Assembly: GCF_002532045.1 (NCBI RefSeq)
Contig: NZ_NWTG01000010.1
Span: 209,910 to 273,909 of the forward strand
Direction of reading: 5' to 3'
DNA: 64,000 nucleotides
Origin: Bradyrhizobium sp. C9
GTDB lineage: Bacteria; Pseudomonadota; Alphaproteobacteria; Rhizobiales; Xanthobacteraceae
The number at the start of each line of letters is the position of its first letter. The stretch's first letter is position 1. Shown piece by piece: positions 18,188-26,146 of this stretch. The position numbers and the translations under genes are program-made. The notes under the pieces were generated by a model. The model saw only the letters and a program-made list of their open reading frames with translations, did no database searches and was not told where the DNA came from.

Positions 18188-19392
18188 TATCCAGCCGCCT
18201 TCTTCGGCTGCGGCGCCGATAGCACGGAGCAGGCGCGCTCGAGCGCCGTGATCGACTGGTCGATCTCGGCCTCGGTGACGATCAGGGGCGCCAGGAACCG
18301 CACCACATTGTCGCCGGCGCCGACGGTGAGCAGCTTCTCGTTGCGCAGCGCGGCGATCAGATCGCCCGACGGCACCACCGCCTTGACGCCGATCAACAGG
18401 CCCTCGCCGCGCACCTCCGACAGCACGCCGGGATAGCGGTCGACCACGGAAGCGAGCTTCTGCTTGAGCAGCAGCGACATCTTCTGCACGTGCTCGAAGA
18501 AGCCGGGTTTAAGCATGACATCGAGCACGGCATTGGCGGCGGCGACCGCGAGCGGATTGCCGCCGAAAGTCGAGCCGTGCGAGCCCGGCGCCATGCCGGC
18601 CGCAGCCTGCGCGGTCGCCAGCACCGCGCCGATCGGGAATCCGCCGCCGAGCGCCTTGGCCAGCGACATCACGTCCGGCGTGACGCCAGTACGCTTGTAG
18701 GCGAACAGCTCGCCGGTGCGGCCCATGCCGGTCTGCACCTCGTCGAATGCGAGCAGCAGGCCGTGCTCGTCGCACAACGCGCGCAGCGCCTTGAAGAATG
18801 CCTGCGGCGCCGAGCGCACGCCGCCCTCGCCCTGCACCGGCTCGATCAGGATGCCGGCGGTATGCGGGCCGATCGCCTTCTTCACCGCCTCGATGTCGCC
18901 GTGCGGCACCTGGTCGAAACCGTCCATCGGCGGGCCGAAGCCTTCGAGATACTTCGCCGAGCCGGTCGCAGCCAGCGTGCCCAGCGTGCGGCCATGGAAG
19001 GCGCCCTCGAAGGTGATGATGCGGTAGCGCTCGGGATGGCCCTTGGAGAAGTGGTGGTGGCGGACCAGCTTGATCACGCCCTCCATCGCCTCGGCGCCGG
19101 AATTGCAGAAGAACACGAAGTCGGCAAAGCTCTGCTCGCACAGCCGCGCGGCCAGCACCTCGCCGTCCGGGCTCTTGAACAGGTTCGACATGTGCCAGAG
19201 CTTGGTCGCCTGTTCCTGCAGCGCCTTGACCAGATGCGGATGTGCATGCCCGAGCGCGTTCACCGCAACACCCGAGGTGAAATCGAGATAGCGGTCGCCG
19301 TTGGTTGCGATCAGCCAGGCGCCTTCACCGCGCTCGAAGCCGAGATCGACCCGGGCGAAGACGGGGAGCAGATGCGACGAGGCGTTGGTCAT
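18187..19392 (-). CDS. argD: Acetylornithine/succinyldiaminopimelate aminotransferase
   Basis: 401 residues, class-III PLP aminotransferase. YLDFTSGVAVNALGHAHP opens the domain; FCNSGAEAMEGVIKLVR binds the PLP phosphate; ITFEGAFHGRTLGTLAATGS, EPVQGEGGV and LLAFDEVQTGMGRTG are canonical; Lys246 in SLAKALGGGFPIGA is the Schiff-base Lys. The start at 19392 (MTNASS) gives the family length. A consensus promoter and a terminator-like hairpin lie 75-140 bp upstream, so its expression may be attenuated. argF follows immediately. Confidence 0.96.
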   Translation of the reverse strand: MTNASSHLLPVFARVDLGFERGEGAWLIATNGDRYLDFTSGVAVNALGHAHPHLVKALQEQATKLWHMSNLFKSPDGEVLAARLCEQSFADFVFFCNSGAEAMEGVIKLVRHHHFSKGHPERYRIITFEGAFHGRTLGTLAATGSAKYLEGFGPPMDGFDQVPHGDIEAVKKAIGPHTAGILIEPVQGEGGVRSAPQAFFKALRALCDEHGLLLAFDEVQTGMGRTGELFAYKRTGVTPDVMSLAKALGGGFPIGAVLATAQAAAGMAPGSHGSTFGGNPLAVAAANAVLDVMLKPGFFEHVQKMSLLLKQKLASVVDRYPGVLSEVRGEGLLIGVKAVVPSGDLIAALRNEKLLTVGAGDNVVRFLAPLIVTEAEIDQSITALERACSVLSAPQPKKAAG

Positions 19393-19465
19393 GGCGTTCA
19401 CTGCCGGTTTTGAAGCCGTCAATTGCCGCGCGCCTTGACGCCAACGCAGCAACCGCCAGCTTCGG

Positions 19466-19494
19466 AAAACAAAACGGCCGCCTTTGCGGGCGGC
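19466..19494 (-). terminator. Terminator-like hairpin in the argD leader
   Basis: On the minus strand GCCGCC, a 6-nt loop CGCAAA and GGCGGC (19494-19477) are followed by CGTTTTGTTTT (19476-19466). That is the form of an intrinsic terminator. It lies between the predicted argD promoter and the argD start, about 75 bp upstream of the start codon, so it may act as an attenuator. Confidence 0.65.
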
Positions 19495-19505
19495 ACGTGC
19501 GGGGC

Positions 19506-19533
19506 ATTCTAAGCGGCAGCCGGTCAGTGTCAA
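19506..19533 (-). promoter_or_regulatory. Predicted sigma-70 promoter of argDF
   Basis: On the minus strand TTGACA (19533-19528), a 16-bp spacer and TAGAAT (19511-19506). Transcription would begin near 19499, placing the terminator-like hairpin almost at the 5' end of the message. Confidence 0.6.
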
Positions 19534-19889
19534 TCGCCGGCAGCCGGCCTTTGCCGGCCTTCCTGCAATGCGAAACCAGCGCAATCCGGAGCATTCCGGT
19601 GCGGTGGAAAAGCCTCACTGCAATGCTTAACTGTGTGGGAACATGTGGACGCACGGCCGCGGACTCTTGCGCCAGAGTCACGCCATATTGTAGCGTTTGG
19701 CCTGTCGGGTACGACATCTCGTGCGGCAGTACTGGACCCTCTAAGTAGCCTTCGTTCTCGCGTAAACGTTCGGGCGCAACACCGTGCCCGGCGAGGGCTA
19801 AGGGATTCTGGCCGCAGGGATATTTGTCCAGATTGGCTCGCAGCGCCGCTCCGTCGATTTGGCCGGCGCCATGCGAAAGGAAGAATGCG

Positions 19890-20402
19890 ATGACTGTATT
19901 GACCTGGTCCGACGATCGCGTCGAGCAGCTGAAGAAGCTCTGGGAATCCGGCCTCTCGGCCAGCCAGATCGCGGCGGAACTTGGCAATGTGACGCGAAAT
20001 GCCGTGATCGGCAAAGTGCATCGGCTCGGTCTCTCCGGCCGCGCCAAGGCCCCTTCCACGGCTGCGCCGCGGCAGCGCAAGGCCCGCCCCGCCCAGCACA
20101 TGATGCGGGTGGCGCGCCCGGTCTCGCGCGGCAACACCGCCCTCGCGCACGCTTTCGAGGTCGAGATGGAGCCCGATCCGATCTCCTTCGACAACGTGGT
20201 GCCGATGAGCCAGCGGCTGTCGCTGCTCGAGCTCAACGAGGCCACCTGCCACTGGCCGGTCGGCGATCCCTCGAGCCCGGAATTCTTCTTCTGCGGCGGC
20301 AAGGCGCTCGCCGGCCTGCCCTATTGCGCGCATCACTCGCGCGTCGCCTACCAGCCCGCCGCCGATCGTCGTCGGCCCTCGGCGAAGCCACAGATCAAGT
20401 AG
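19890..20402 (+). CDS. gcrA: Cell-cycle transcription regulator GcrA
   Basis: 170 residues. GcrA is an alphaproteobacterial cell-cycle factor that contacts sigma-70 RNA polymerase and acts at GANTC sites methylated by CcrM. The N-terminus MTVLTWSDDRVEQLKKLWESGLSASQIAAELG..TRNAVIGKVHRLGLSGR is the signature DNA-binding domain; the C-terminal domain contains ATCHWPVGDPSSPEFFFCGGKALAGLPYCAHHSRVAYQP. A purine-rich AAAGGAAG precedes the ATG. Three GANTC sites lie upstream, and a strong terminator follows. Confidence 0.97.
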   Translation: MTVLTWSDDRVEQLKKLWESGLSASQIAAELGNVTRNAVIGKVHRLGLSGRAKAPSTAAPRQRKARPAQHMMRVARPVSRGNTALAHAFEVEMEPDPISFDNVVPMSQRLSLLELNEATCHWPVGDPSSPEFFFCGGKALAGLPYCAHHSRVAYQPAADRRRPSAKPQIK

Positions 20403-20434
20403 CACTCGGGAAACTGCCTGGACTGCAAAAACAA

Positions 20435-20460
20435 ATCCCCGCGAAAGCGGGGATTTTTTT
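20435..20460 (+). terminator. Intrinsic terminator of gcrA
   Basis: ATCCCCGC, loop GAAA and GCGGGGAT are followed by seven T residues, 32 bp after the gcrA stop. It is the clearest factor-independent terminator in the window. Confidence 0.93.
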
Positions 20461-20538
20461 GTGTGATCTGTACGAAGCCCAGATGCAGCGAAGCGAAATC
20501 CGGGACGGCGTGTTGCGGCTTGTGATCGCCGCGCAGCC

Positions 20539-21249
20539 TTACGGCTGCGGCTCCGCCTTTGCGAAGCGATCGTCGAGCGCATAGCCGGCGCCGCGCACGG
20601 TGCGGATCGGATCCTGCTCGCGGCCGGGATTGAGCAGCTTGCGCAGGCGGCCGATATGCACGTCGACGGTACGCTCATCGATGTAGATGTCACGGCCCCA
20701 GACGCTGTCCAGCAGCTGCTCGCGGCTGAACACGCGGCCGGGATGCTCGAGGAAGAATTCGAGCAGCCGATACTCGGTCGGACCGAGATCGATCGGACGT
20801 CCCGAGCGCGCCACGCGGCGCTTCTCGCGATCGAGCTCGATGTCGCCATAGGTCAGCACGGTCGCAAGCCGCTCCGGGCTCGCGCGGCGCAGCAGGCCCT
20901 TCACCCGTGCCAGCAGTTCCGGCACCGAGAACGGCTTGACGATGTAGTCGTCGGCGCCGGTGGCAAGGCCGCGCACGCGCTCGCTCTCCTCGCCGCGCGC
21001 GGTCAGCATGATGATCGGAAGCTGCTTGGTCTCCGGCCGCGCCCGCAAGCGGCGGCACAGCTCGATGCCGGACAGGCCCGGCAGCATCCAGTCCAGTACC
21101 ACGAGGTCGGGGATGCGCTCCTTCAGGCGGGTATCGGCATCGTCGCCGCGCCCGACCGTTTCGACATCGTAGCCTTCCGCATCGAGGTTGTAGCGCAACA
21201 GTGTCGTCAGCGCTTCCTCGTCTTCGACTACCAGAATGCGTGCGCTCAT
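20539..21249 (-). CDS. phoB: Phosphate regulon response regulator PhoB
   Basis: 236 residues, OmpR/PhoB class. Receiver domain: acidic pair Glu9-Asp10, phosphoacceptor Asp53 in VLDWMLPG, Thr83 and Lys105 in YIVKPFS. The winged-helix domain ends with YIDERTVDVHIGRLRKLLNPG...IRTVRGAGYAL, which contacts the Pho box. It is the last gene of the pst operon, 130 bp after phoU; the gap may hold its own promoter. The partner kinase PhoR is encoded at 26147-27460. Confidence 0.96.
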   Translation of the reverse strand: MSARILVVEDEEALTTLLRYNLDAEGYDVETVGRGDDADTRLKERIPDLVVLDWMLPGLSGIELCRRLRARPETKQLPIIMLTARGEESERVRGLATGADDYIVKPFSVPELLARVKGLLRRASPERLATVLTYGDIELDREKRRVARSGRPIDLGPTEYRLLEFFLEHPGRVFSREQLLDSVWGRDIYIDERTVDVHIGRLRKLLNPGREQDPIRTVRGAGYALDDRFAKAEPQP

Positions 21250-21379
21250 CGGTTTAAGTTCTCTCTCTGTGGTGATCCGTTGCCCAGACGCAAACCGAAA
21301 CGCTTACTTTCCTGAGCATAATCCCCGCGGAAACGACTTGTCGTGAAGACAATCCGGCTCCGCGCTTGCGGATCATGTC

Positions 21380-22096
21380 CTAGGTACCCGGCACCGTGGT
21401 GGCAAAGTTGGTCATGTCGCCCTTCGGGCGCTTGTCGGTGATCTGCTGGCCCTCGATCATGTAGAACACGGTCTCGGCGATGTTGGTGGCGTGATCGCCG
21501 ATCCGCTCGATGTTCTTGGCGCAGAACATCAGATGGATGCAGAACGAGATGTTGCGCGGATCCTCCATCATGTAGGTCAGCAGCTCGCGGAACAGCGAGG
21601 TGCAGATCGCATCGACCTCCTCGTCGCCCTTCCAGACGTTCATCGCCGCCGGCAGATCGTGCGCGGCATAGGCGTCGAGCACCGACTTGACCTGCGACAG
21701 CACGAGGTCGGTCATGTGCTCCAGGCCGCGGATCAGCTTCAGCGGCTGGAAATCGCTCTCCAGCGCCGCGACGCGCTTGCCCATGTTCTTGGCGAGGTCG
21801 CCGATCCGCTCGAGGTCGGTCGCGACGCGCATTGCGCTGACGATTTCGCGCAGGTCGATCGCCATCGGCTGGCGGCGGGCGATCGTCAGCACGGCGCGCT
21901 CTTCGATGACGCGCTGCAGATTGTCGATCTCGATGTCGGCGGCGACCACGCGCGTGCCGAGCGCGACGTCGCGACGGATCAGCGCGTCGACCGACTCGGT
22001 GATCATCCGCTCGACGAGGCCGCCCATCTCGGCGACCAGGCGGGTCAACTCCTGCAGGTCGCTGTCGAATGCCTTGGCGGTATGTTCGGAAGCCAT
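21380..22096 (-). CDS. phoU: Phosphate signalling regulator PhoU
   Basis: 238 residues made of two three-helix bundles. Metal-binding-type motifs DLEIDNLQ-like (here DIEIDNLQ), DLERIGDLAKNMGKR in the first repeat and KNIERIGDHATNIAE in the second are diagnostic. PhoU links the Pst transporter state to PhoR to repress the regulon in high phosphate. Several adjacent ATGs exist; the one at 22096 is best spaced from GAGGAG. It follows pstB by 20 bp. Confidence 0.96.
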   Translation of the reverse strand: MASEHTAKAFDSDLQELTRLVAEMGGLVERMITESVDALIRRDVALGTRVVAADIEIDNLQRVIEERAVLTIARRQPMAIDLREIVSAMRVATDLERIGDLAKNMGKRVAALESDFQPLKLIRGLEHMTDLVLSQVKSVLDAYAAHDLPAAMNVWKGDEEVDAICTSLFRELLTYMMEDPRNISFCIHLMFCAKNIERIGDHATNIAETVFYMIEGQQITDKRPKGDMTNFATTVPGT

Positions 22097-22116
22097 CATC
22101 TCTCTCCTCAGCCCGG

Positions 22117-22935
22117 TCAACCGAACCGGCCGGTGATGTAGTCCTGGGTGCGTCGATCGCTCGGCGAGGTGAAGATCTTGTTGGTGTCGTCGAACTCGAT
22201 CAGCTCACCGAGATACATGAAGGCGGTCTTGTCGGAGACGCGCGCCGCCTGCTGCATGTTGTGGGTGACGATCGCGATCGTGTAGTCCTCGGACAGCTCC
22301 TGGATCAGCTCCTCGACCTTGGCGGTCGAGATCGGATCGAGCGCCGAGCACGGCTCGTCGAACAGGATCACCTCGGGACGCACCGCCACGGTGCGCGCGA
22401 TGCACAGGCGCTGCTGCTGGCCACCCGAGAGCGACAGGCCGGAGGCGTTCAGCTTGTCCTTGACCTCGTTCCACAGCGCGCCGCCGCGCAGCGCCTTCTC
22501 GACCCGGTCGTCCATCTCGGACTTCGAGATCTTCTCGTAGAGGCGGATGCCGAAGGCGATGTTCTCGTAGATCGTCATCGGGAACGGCGTCGGCTTCTGG
22601 AACACCATGCCGACCCGCGCGCGCAGCAGATTGAGGTCGAGCTTGGGATCGAGAATGTTGGTCTGGTCCAGCATCAGCTGGCCGACCGCACGCTGGCCCG
22701 GATAGAGATCATACATCCGGTTGAAGATGCGCAGCAGGGTCGACTTGCCGCAGCCCGACGGGCCGATGAACGCCGTGACGCGGTTGGTGCCGAGCGTCAG
22801 GTTGATGTTCTTCAGCGCGTGGTGCTCGCCGTAATAGAAATTGAGGTTGCGCACCGTGACTTTCGGCGGCGCTTCCGGCAGCGGCACCTGCGGAACGTGG
22901 CTCGCGGCAGTCGTGGAGACGGAAAGCTCAGTCAT
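22117..22935 (-). CDS. pstB: Phosphate ABC transporter ATP-binding protein
   Basis: 272 residues. Walker A GPSGCGKST (58-66), Q-loop VFQKPTPFPMTIYENIAFG, signature LSGGQQQRLCIAR, Walker B ILFDEPCSALDP and H-loop IVTHNMQQAARVSD are all present, with the PstB-specific FPM and RVSD segments. Start ATG 22935 overlaps the pstA stop (ATGA), indicating translational coupling. It energises PstCA. Confidence 0.97.
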   Translation of the reverse strand: MTELSVSTTAASHVPQVPLPEAPPKVTVRNLNFYYGEHHALKNINLTLGTNRVTAFIGPSGCGKSTLLRIFNRMYDLYPGQRAVGQLMLDQTNILDPKLDLNLLRARVGMVFQKPTPFPMTIYENIAFGIRLYEKISKSEMDDRVEKALRGGALWNEVKDKLNASGLSLSGGQQQRLCIARTVAVRPEVILFDEPCSALDPISTAKVEELIQELSEDYTIAIVTHNMQQAARVSDKTAFMYLGELIEFDDTNKIFTSPSDRRTQDYITGRFG

Positions 22936-23777
22936 TTTGCGGCCCTTTCGGCACCAAGGATGCGCGCGCCGATGTTCAGCGCGAGCACGGTGAAGGTGAT
23001 GAGCAGCGCACCGCTCCACGCCAGCTCTTTCCAGTAGGCGTAGGGGCTTTGCACGAAGTTGTTGATGGTCACCGGCAGGTTGGCCATCGTCTTGGTCAGA
23101 TCCAGGCTGAAGAACTGGTTCGACAGCGCGGTGAACAGCAGCGGCGCGGTCTCGCCGGCGACACGGGCGGTCGCCAGCAGCACGCCGGTGATCAAACCGC
23201 TACGCGCGGCACGATAAGCGATCCGCTTGATCACCAGCGAACGCGGCAGGCCGAGCGCGGAGGCCGCCTCGCGCAGCGGGTTGGGCACCAGCAGCAGCAT
23301 GTCCTCGGTGGTGCGCAGCACGACCGGGATCACGATCACGGCGAGCGCGAGACTGCCGGCGATCGCCGAGAAACCGCGCATCGGCACCACCACCGCACCG
23401 TAAATAAACAGGCCGATGATGATCGAGGGCGCGCTGAGCAGGATGTCGTTGATGAAGCGGATCACCGAGGTGAGCTTGTCGTGCTTGCCGTACTCGGCGA
23501 GGTAGGTGCCGGCGAACAGGCCGAGCGGCGCGCCGATGCCGACGCCGATCACCGTCATGATGACGGAACCGACGATGGCGTTGAGCAGACCGCCATCGGT
23601 CGAGCCTGGCGGCGGCGTGTTCTGCGTGAACAGCTGCACGCTGAGGCCGGTAACGCCGTTGTAGAGCAGCGTGATCAGGATCAGTGCCAGCCAGGTGACG
23701 CCGAACAGCGCCGCACCGACGCAGAGTGCGCGAATGACGATGTCGCTGCGGCGGCGGGATTTGTAGATCGGGTTCAT
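22932..23777 (-). CDS. pstA: Phosphate ABC transporter permease PstA
   Basis: 281 residues with six predicted membrane helices. Conserved: PPPGSTDGGLLNAIVGSVIMT, FINDILLSAPSIIIGLFIY, and the ATPase-contact loop LREAASALGLPRSLVIKRIAYRAARSGLITGVLLATARVAGETAPLL, the EAA motif of PstA. The start at MNPIYKS gives the normal length; it is 4 bp after pstC. Confidence 0.96.
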   Translation of the reverse strand: MNPIYKSRRRSDIVIRALCVGAALFGVTWLALILITLLYNGVTGLSVQLFTQNTPPPGSTDGGLLNAIVGSVIMTVIGVGIGAPLGLFAGTYLAEYGKHDKLTSVIRFINDILLSAPSIIIGLFIYGAVVVPMRGFSAIAGSLALAVIVIPVVLRTTEDMLLLVPNPLREAASALGLPRSLVIKRIAYRAARSGLITGVLLATARVAGETAPLLFTALSNQFFSLDLTKTMANLPVTINNFVQSPYAYWKELAWSGALLITFTVLALNIGARILGAERAAK

Positions 23778-23781
23778 GGCG

Positions 23782-24780
23782 CTATTTTCCCGCTTTCGTT
23801 TCAAGTCGCATCAGCATCAGCCGGGCGCCGGCGAGCACGAAGAAGGTCAGCACGAACAGCAGGAGGCCGAGCAGGATCAGGCCGGACTGGTGCAGGCCGT
23901 CGCTCTCGGCGAATTCGCTGGCGATCGCCGCCGAGATCGTAGTGCCCGGCGCGAAGATCGACGACGAGATGCGGAACGAGTTGCCGATGATGAAGGTCAC
24001 CGCCATGGTCTCGCCGAGCGCGCGGCCGAGCGCCAGCATGATGCCGCCGATCACGCCGACCCGGGTGTAGGGGATCACGACGCTGCGGACGACTTCCCAG
24101 GTGGTGCAGCCCATGCCGTAGGCGGCCTCCTTCAGCACCGGCGGCACGGTCTTGAACACGTCGACCGAGATCGCGGTGATGAAGGGCAGCACCATGATGG
24201 CGAGGATCAGCGCGGCGTTGAACAGGCTGAGGTAGGACGGCGGACCGGCGAACACCGCACCCAGCACCGGGACGCCCTCGAAGATCCGGATCATGAAGGG
24301 CTGGAACGTGTTGGCCAGGAACGGGCCCAGCACGAAGAAGCCCCACATGCCGTAGATGATCGAGGGGATGCCGGCGAGCAGCTCGATGGCGATGCCGATC
24401 GGGCGGCGCAGCATTTGCGGGCAGAGCTCGGTGAGGAAGATGGCGATGCCGATGCCGACCGGAATGGCGATCAACATCGCGATGACCGAGGTGATCAGCG
24501 TGCCGTAGATCGGGCCGAGCGCGCCGAGCACCGGCGGATCGGCCGAGGGCGCCCAGCGCTGCGTCCAGAGGAAGGCGAAGCCGTATTCCTTCATCGCCGG
24601 CCAGGCGCCGGCGATCAGCGACAGGATGATGCCGCCGAGGATCAACAGGACCGAGATCGCCGAGATACGGGTGATCCAATAGAAGGTGAGATCACCGAGC
24701 TTGAAGGCGCTGAGGGCCTTGGCGCGATCGTAAGGTCCCGCGGCTTCCATCACATCGCTCTGAACAGCCATGTCTGCCAC
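23782..24780 (-). CDS. pstC: Phosphate ABC transporter permease PstC
   Basis: 332 residues with about six to seven membrane helices. Conserved: ELLAGIPSIIYGMWGFFVLGP, FNAALILAIMVLPFITAISVDVF, the EAA-type loop KEAAYGMGCTTWEVVRSVVIPYTRVGVIGGIMLALGRALGETMAV. The GTG at 24780 has GAGGGG six bases upstream, better than the ATG at 24771, so I start there. It follows pstS after ~220 bp. Confidence 0.95.
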   Translation of the reverse strand: MADMAVQSDVMEAAGPYDRAKALSAFKLGDLTFYWITRISAISVLLILGGIILSLIAGAWPAMKEYGFAFLWTQRWAPSADPPVLGALGPIYGTLITSVIAMLIAIPVGIGIAIFLTELCPQMLRRPIGIAIELLAGIPSIIYGMWGFFVLGPFLANTFQPFMIRIFEGVPVLGAVFAGPPSYLSLFNAALILAIMVLPFITAISVDVFKTVPPVLKEAAYGMGCTTWEVVRSVVIPYTRVGVIGGIMLALGRALGETMAVTFIIGNSFRISSSIFAPGTTISAAIASEFAESDGLHQSGLILLGLLLFVLTFFVLAGARLMLMRLETKAGK

Positions 24781-24999
24781 GCCAATCCCCTCATTACTAT
24801 GTGAAAGCCACGCAAACCGCTACGCCCCGAAGCGATCTTCACCGACGCATTTGGCCGGGCGTCGTTCCGGCTTGCGCCACCCGGGGCGCGCCCCGGCCCC
24901 GCCCCGCGTTTCTTGCCGCGGTGATGGAGCCAGGTTCTCAATCGGTCGACCTGTACCGCCCTTGGGAAACGGTACAGGCCGTGTTCGAAAACGTCGGAC

Positions 25000-26010
25000 T
25001 TAGCTCTTGATGTCCGAGGACCAGGTCTTCTCGATCAGCTTGACGACCGATTCCGGCATCGGGATGTAGTCGAGCTCTTCGGCCGCCTTGCCACCCTTCT
25101 CGAAGGCGTACTTGAAGAACTTGAGCGCTTCCTGCGAGGCCGCCTTGTCGGTCGAATCCTTGTGCATCAGGATGAAGGTCGCCGCGGTGATCGGCCAGGA
25201 GGCTTCGCCCGGCTGGTCGGTCAGGATCACATAGTAGCCGGGAGCCTTGGACCAGTCGGCGTTCGACGCCGCGGCCTGGAAGGCCGCAATGGTCGGCTGC
25301 ACGGTCTTGCCGGCCTTGTTGACCAGCGCGGTGTAGGTCAGCTTGTTCTGCTTGGCATAGGCGTATTCGACATAGCCGATCGCGTTCTTGGTCTGGCTGA
25401 TGTTGCCGGCAACGCCTTCGTTGCCCTTGGCGCCGACGCCGACCGGCCACTCGACCGCGGTGCCGGAACCGACCTTGGACTTCCAGTCGGCGTTCGACTT
25501 GGAGAGGTAGTCAGTGAAGTTGAAGGTGGTGCCCGAACCGTCCGAACGGCGCACGACGGTGATCGCGTCGGCCGGCAGGGTCAGCTTCGGATTGAGCTTG
25601 GCGATCGCGGCGTCATTCCACTTGGTGATCTTGCCGAGATAGATGTCGCCGAGCACTTCGCCGGATAGCACGAGGTCGCCCGACTTGATGCCTTCGACGT
25701 TCACGACCGGAACGATGGCGCCCATCACCATCGGCCACTGGACGAGGCCGTCCTTCTCGAGCTGCTCGGCCTTGAGCGGCGCGTCGGTCGCACCGAAGGT
25801 CACGGTCTTGGCCTGGATCTGCTTGATGCCGGCGCCGGAACCGATCGACTGATAGTTCAGGCCGTTGCCGGTGTCCTTCTTGTAGGCGTCAGCCCACTTC
25901 GAATAGATCGGGAACGGAAACGTTGCGCCTGCGCCGGTAATATCGGCAGCGAAGGCTGACGTCGAAGCGGCCACCATGCCGGCAACGACGATTGCTTTGA
26001 TGAAATTCAT
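25000..26010 (-). CDS. pstS: Phosphate-binding periplasmic protein PstS
   Basis: 336 residues with a cleavable signal peptide (MNFIKAIVVAGMVAASTSAFA-A). The mature protein begins DITGAGATFPFPIYSKWADAY, the PstS signature; phosphate-ligand loops GSGAGIKQI and RSDGSGTTFNFTDYLS are intact. It captures phosphate for PstCAB. The gene is directly downstream of the tandem Pho box and is probably the most strongly expressed in the operon. About 220 bp separate it from pstC. Confidence 0.97.
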   Translation of the reverse strand: MNFIKAIVVAGMVAASTSAFAADITGAGATFPFPIYSKWADAYKKDTGNGLNYQSIGSGAGIKQIQAKTVTFGATDAPLKAEQLEKDGLVQWPMVMGAIVPVVNVEGIKSGDLVLSGEVLGDIYLGKITKWNDAAIAKLNPKLTLPADAITVVRRSDGSGTTFNFTDYLSKSNADWKSKVGSGTAVEWPVGVGAKGNEGVAGNISQTKNAIGYVEYAYAKQNKLTYTALVNKAGKTVQPTIAAFQAAASNADWSKAPGYYVILTDQPGEASWPITAATFILMHKDSTDKAASQEALKFFKYAFEKGGKAAEELDYIPMPESVVKLIEKTWSSDIKS

Positions 26011-26104
26011 GGGGTGGTCTCCATCTTGTGAGCGAAGCGCCAATTGCGCCCGATCGCGCCCACGCCGGTCCATCTAGGAGCGGTCGGTGCTGCTTTTACG
26101 AAGG

Positions 26105-26126
26105 TTGGATGACAGTTGGATGACAG
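26105..26126 (-). promoter_or_regulatory. Pho box (PhoB-binding site) of the pst operon
   Basis: Two exact tandem copies of TTGGATGACAG (plus strand), which read CTGTCATCCAA twice on the minus strand, the transcribed direction. This is the CTGTCAT-N4-CTGTCAT arrangement of the enterobacterial Pho box. It is 95-116 bp upstream of the pstS ATG, in the gap after phoR, and explains phosphate-starvation control of pstSCAB-phoU(-phoB). Confidence 0.9.
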
Positions 26127-26146
26127 AGCTAAGCAGCTGAAAACGC

